Shown here piece by piece: positions 7,449 to 8,848 of a stretch of 8,848 bases of DNA. This stretch comes from Desulfobacterales bacterium (lineage in GTDB: Bacteria > Desulfobacterota > Desulfobacteria > Desulfobacterales > C00003106), in NCBI GenBank assembly GCA_030613165.1, contig JAUWMN010000043.1:1-8848 (forward strand), read 5' to 3'. The notes under the pieces are model-generated. The model worked only from the letters and a program-made list of their open reading frames with translations, was not told the DNA's origin and did not search any database. A program made the translations under genes and the position numbers. Each line of letters begins with the position of its first letter. The first letter of the stretch is position 1.

Positions 7449-8222
7449 CATGTCATGGGTTTTTATCCATAGCACAGCCCCAATCTCCACCGATTTTTCT
7501 TCACCGTTGTGTTTCATCTTTTCGTCGTCTTCGTTCAGGGCCGCGAACCCCCACCATCCAGCTTTTGGCATTGCATAGGTGAATACACCATTTTGATCAG
7601 CCTTGATGACCTGTGTAATCATCGGATCCGCGGGCCATTTTACCTTCCCGTCTTTATTGTAATACTCTACCTCAACTTCCGCATAAGGAACTGGTTTCCC
7701 CTTTACTTTTACTATACCCTGGAAGACATTGCCTGTCCATAGTCCATAAGGTCTGGTTAAAGGGACTATTTCTGTTTTTAGTCCGACTTCTTCGTCCCAA
7801 CCACTTTCCATGCCGAGGGAATTTACTATTACCTTGGTATAATGGACTATAAAACAATCCTCGGCCGGTTCCCAATAAGGTTGTGGTTCAACGTAGAAGA
7901 TATGGTCTCCAGGACGTTTTATTTTATATGTTGTTTGCCACGTAGAAAAACCTTTTGCCTTTTTCTCCTTAAGGACATTCAGCAGATCTTTCTTTTGGCC
8001 ATTGATCAACACGCCAAATTGGACAGGTTTTACCATGTTCATATAATCCCCTTCCATGGGGTGTATAAACATGACATTTAGAGAAATGTTTTTATTGTCT
8101 GATTGAGTAACCATATCATCTGAGGGGATGACCATGCCAAAGTGGGCATAACTGACTGTAATCATGGACAATACAATAATGATAGTGCACGACGTAATTA
8201 AAGCCCTTCTAACCTTTTTCAT
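7443..8222 (-). CDS. nikK: Nickel ECF accessory protein NikK (DUF4198-type, secreted)
   Basis: The 259-residue protein starts [20 protein letters not shown] with a signal peptide and an SYA|H cleavage site at 26/27, so the mature protein would begin [10 protein letters not shown] and act outside the cytoplasmic membrane. The AHFGMVIPS start, the central [39 protein letters not shown] block and the C-terminal [17 protein letters not shown]...[21 protein letters not shown] segment are typical of DUF4198 proteins, which are encoded beside NikM-type transporters. The family is thought to assist nickel binding; the precise role is unproven. No C-terminal anchor is seen. The start is certain: AAAGGAGG lies just upstream. 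It is the first gene of the nickel cluster on this strand. The palindromic element directly behind it may uncouple its mRNA level from nikMLQO. Confidence 0.87.
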   Translation of the reverse strand: MKKVRRALITSCTIIIVLSMITVSYAHFGMVIPSDDMVTQSDNKNISLNVMFIHPMEGDYMNMVKPVQFGVLINGQKKDLLNVLKEKKAKGFSTWQTTYKIKRPGDHIFYVEPQPYWEPAEDCFIVHYTKVIVNSLGMESGWDEEVGLKTEIVPLTRPYGLWTGNVFQGIVKVKGKPVPYAEVEVEYYNKDGKVKWPADPMITQVIKADQNGVFTYAMPKAGWWGFAALNEDDEKMKHNGEEKSVEIGAVLWIKTHDMK

Positions 8223-8259
8223 TTATTCCTCCTTTAACCAACAGACAATGTGACTATCC

Positions 8260-8375
8260 AGCCACGAATGAACACGAATTTACACGAATAAAGCAAAATC
8301 ATCCAACAATTTTACATGGAGAATCTTTAGAAGGAATTTCTGTTTATTCGAGTCCATTGGTGTCAATTCGTGGCT
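8260..8375. repeat. Inverted repeat with 10-bp periodic CACGAAT arms upstream of nikK
   Basis: The arms at 8260-8292 and 8343-8375 are complementary at 27 of 33 positions, with a 50-nt spacer. The left arm contains CACGAAT three times at exactly 10-bp intervals (8263, 8273, 8283), one helical turn, while the right arm has decayed copies. It lies in the presumed nikK leader, ending 38 bp before the ATG. It resembles a dispersed genomic palindrome; no open reading frame or terminator was found within it. Confidence 0.8.
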
Positions 8376-8390
8376 AAAAAAGTTGTAAGA

Positions 8391-8477
8391 AAATAAAAAA
8401 ACCACGAAAGGGGATCATCTCATCTTCTGATGAGTCGAGACCTTTGCAAGGGTCTCGTTTTGAAACCTTCATGGTTT
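8391..8477 (-). ncRNA. Candidate structured RNA (three-way junction plus U-tract) upstream of nikK
   Basis: On the minus strand an 11-bp closing stem AACCATGAAGG (8476-8466) with CCTTTCGTGGTT (8411-8400) encloses two perfect hairpins. One is CGAGACC/GGTCTCG (8457-8451 with 8442-8436, 8-nt loop). The other is CTCATC-AGAA-GATGAG (8434-8419). A T-rich tract (TTTTTTATTTT, 8400-8390) follows at once. The closing stem uses G-U wobbles on this strand but would have an A-C mismatch and a bulge on the other strand, so the RNA is more likely made in the nikK direction. It could be an attenuator or riboswitch-like leader of nikK, or a terminator/small RNA. I do not recognise a known class. Confidence 0.5.
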
Positions 8478-8504
8478 ATTAAAAAATTTGCTTTGGTTGA
8501 CTTT

Positions 8505-8523
8505 AAAAAGGCATTTCAATGCC
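8505..8523 (-). terminator. Short hairpin with T5 tail
   Basis: GGCATT (8523-8518) and AATGCC (8515-8510) form a perfect 6-bp stem with a 2-nt loop, followed by TTTTT (8509-8505) on the minus strand. It has the form of a weak intrinsic terminator, but lies only about 20 nt past the predicted nikK-side promoter, so it may instead be the first stem of the leader structure. Confidence 0.3.
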
Positions 8524-8542
8524 CTATTATAATGAATAACTA

Positions 8543-8571
8543 TAAATAGAATAATTTTATTCTGTTGTCAA
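8543..8571 (-). promoter_or_regulatory. Possible nickel-operon promoter with an operator-like palindrome
   Basis: A perfect -35 TTGACA (8571-8566) is followed after 17 nt by TATTTA (8548-8543), a mediocre -10. A consensus TATAAT on the same strand lies further down at 8531-8526 with a poor -35. A perfect palindrome AGAATAA-TT-TTATTCT (8548-8563) fills the spacer, where a bound repressor would block polymerase. The usual NikR half-sites (GTGTTAC/GTAACAC or GTATGA/TCATAC) were looked for and not found, so the regulator is unknown. Confidence 0.4.
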
Positions 8572-8618
8572 TCCCCTAAGGGTGATTTGTGGAATTGCCC
8601 TTTCAAAACTGATTGAGC

Positions 8619-8645
8619 TAAACTTTTTTGTTAAAAATCCGATAA
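8619..8645 (+). promoter_or_regulatory. sigma-28 (FliA) flagellar promoter
   Basis: TAAA (8619-8622), a 15-nt spacer and TCCGATAA (8638-8645) match the sigma-28 consensus TAAA-N15-GCCGATAA at all but one position. The start would be near 8652, about 30 nt before the flagellar gene. The agreement between promoter type and gene product makes this a strong call. Confidence 0.75.
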
Positions 8646-8683
8646 ATACAATAAGGAGAAATGACAACACGGGGGTGAGGAAA

Positions 8684-8848
8684 ATGATCAACGGAATCTA
8701 CTCAGCAATATCAGCGTTAAAGGCCTTTGAAAAAAAAATGGGTACTGCCGCCAATAATATAGCCAACGTCAATACTCAGGGATTCAAAGCGAGTCGTGCA
8801 AGCTCCCAAGAGGTCTCCTCTCAAGATGTGTCTGCTGCTTCAGGGACC
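8684..8848 (+). CDS. Flagellar rod/hook-family protein, N-terminal part (cut by window end)
   Basis: The 55 visible codons begin MINGIYSAISALKAFEKKM and continue TAANNIANVNTQGFKASRA. This is the N-terminal domain shared by the flagellar axial proteins FlgB, FlgC, FlgE, FlgF and FlgG, with the ANNIANVNTxGFK signature at residues 23-35. This helix polymerises in the rod/hook and is exported without a cleaved signal by the flagellar type III system. The visible part cannot tell which member it is. A sigma-28 promoter upstream places it among late flagellar genes. The ATG at 8684 fits the family. A GTG at 8675 is in frame and would add three residues. GGGGGTGAGG precedes the ATG closely, and an AAGGAG at 8653 precedes a five-codon reading frame (8661-8678). 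Confidence 0.9.
   Translation, partial: MINGIYSAISALKAFEKKMGTAANNIANVNTQGFKASRASSQEVSSQDVSAASGT

Noticed and set aside
8419..8467. Hammerhead-ribozyme-like core on the plus strand (CTGATGAG, hairpin, GAAAC)
   Set aside because: Stem II does not close correctly against the GAAA (extra unpaired T residues), the GATGAG is better used in its own hairpin, and no matching stem I with a cleavage site could be drawn.
8223..8683. NikR operator upstream of nikK
   Set aside because: Neither the GTATGA/TCATAC nor the GTGTTAC/GTAACAC half-site arrangement was found on either strand.

Overview
The window (about 8.8 kb) looks like a bacterial chromosome of moderate to low G+C. The mix of genes, the near-consensus housekeeping and flagellar promoters and the many palindromic intergenic repeats would suit a free-living anaerobe of the deltaproteobacterial (Desulfobacterota) or a similar environmental group. 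That assignment is an inference from gene content, not from a marker comparison.

Left part (1-4028): the N-terminal 166 codons of a 5-formyltetrahydrofolate cyclo-ligase run leftward off the window edge. Divergent from it are serS (seryl-tRNA synthetase) and thrC (threonine synthase), separated by a near-perfect 30-bp inverted repeat. A small uncharacterised minus-strand gene meets thrC tail to tail with a 3-bp gap and has its own near-consensus promoter.

Central and right part (4401-8222): all genes lie on the minus strand and together make a nickel-type ECF uptake system. In transcription order they are nikK (DUF4198-type secreted protein), nikM (metal-binding S component), nikL (membrane-anchored secreted accessory), nikQ (CbiQ-type T component) and nikO (CbiO-type ATPase). 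nikM/nikL overlap by 8 nt and nikQ/nikO by 22 nt. The gaps nikK-nikM and nikL-nikQ, and the end of nikO, each carry a palindromic element directly behind a stop codon.

Right end (8223-8848): a 461-bp gap holds a large inverted repeat, a candidate structured RNA with a U-tract on the nikK strand, and a possible promoter/operator for the nickel operon. A convincing sigma-28 promoter drives a flagellar rod/hook-family gene that runs off the window on the plus strand.

The most interesting material is not in the proteins. First, a 96-nt element occurs twice (core 4288-4383 and 7341-7436). Both copies sit just behind a stop codon of a nickel-operon gene, and each is enclosed by a different but self-complementary outer arm. 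Second, a three-way-junction RNA candidate lies upstream of nikK. Third, NikK, NikL and NikM all appear to expose a histidine at or next to their mature N terminus.
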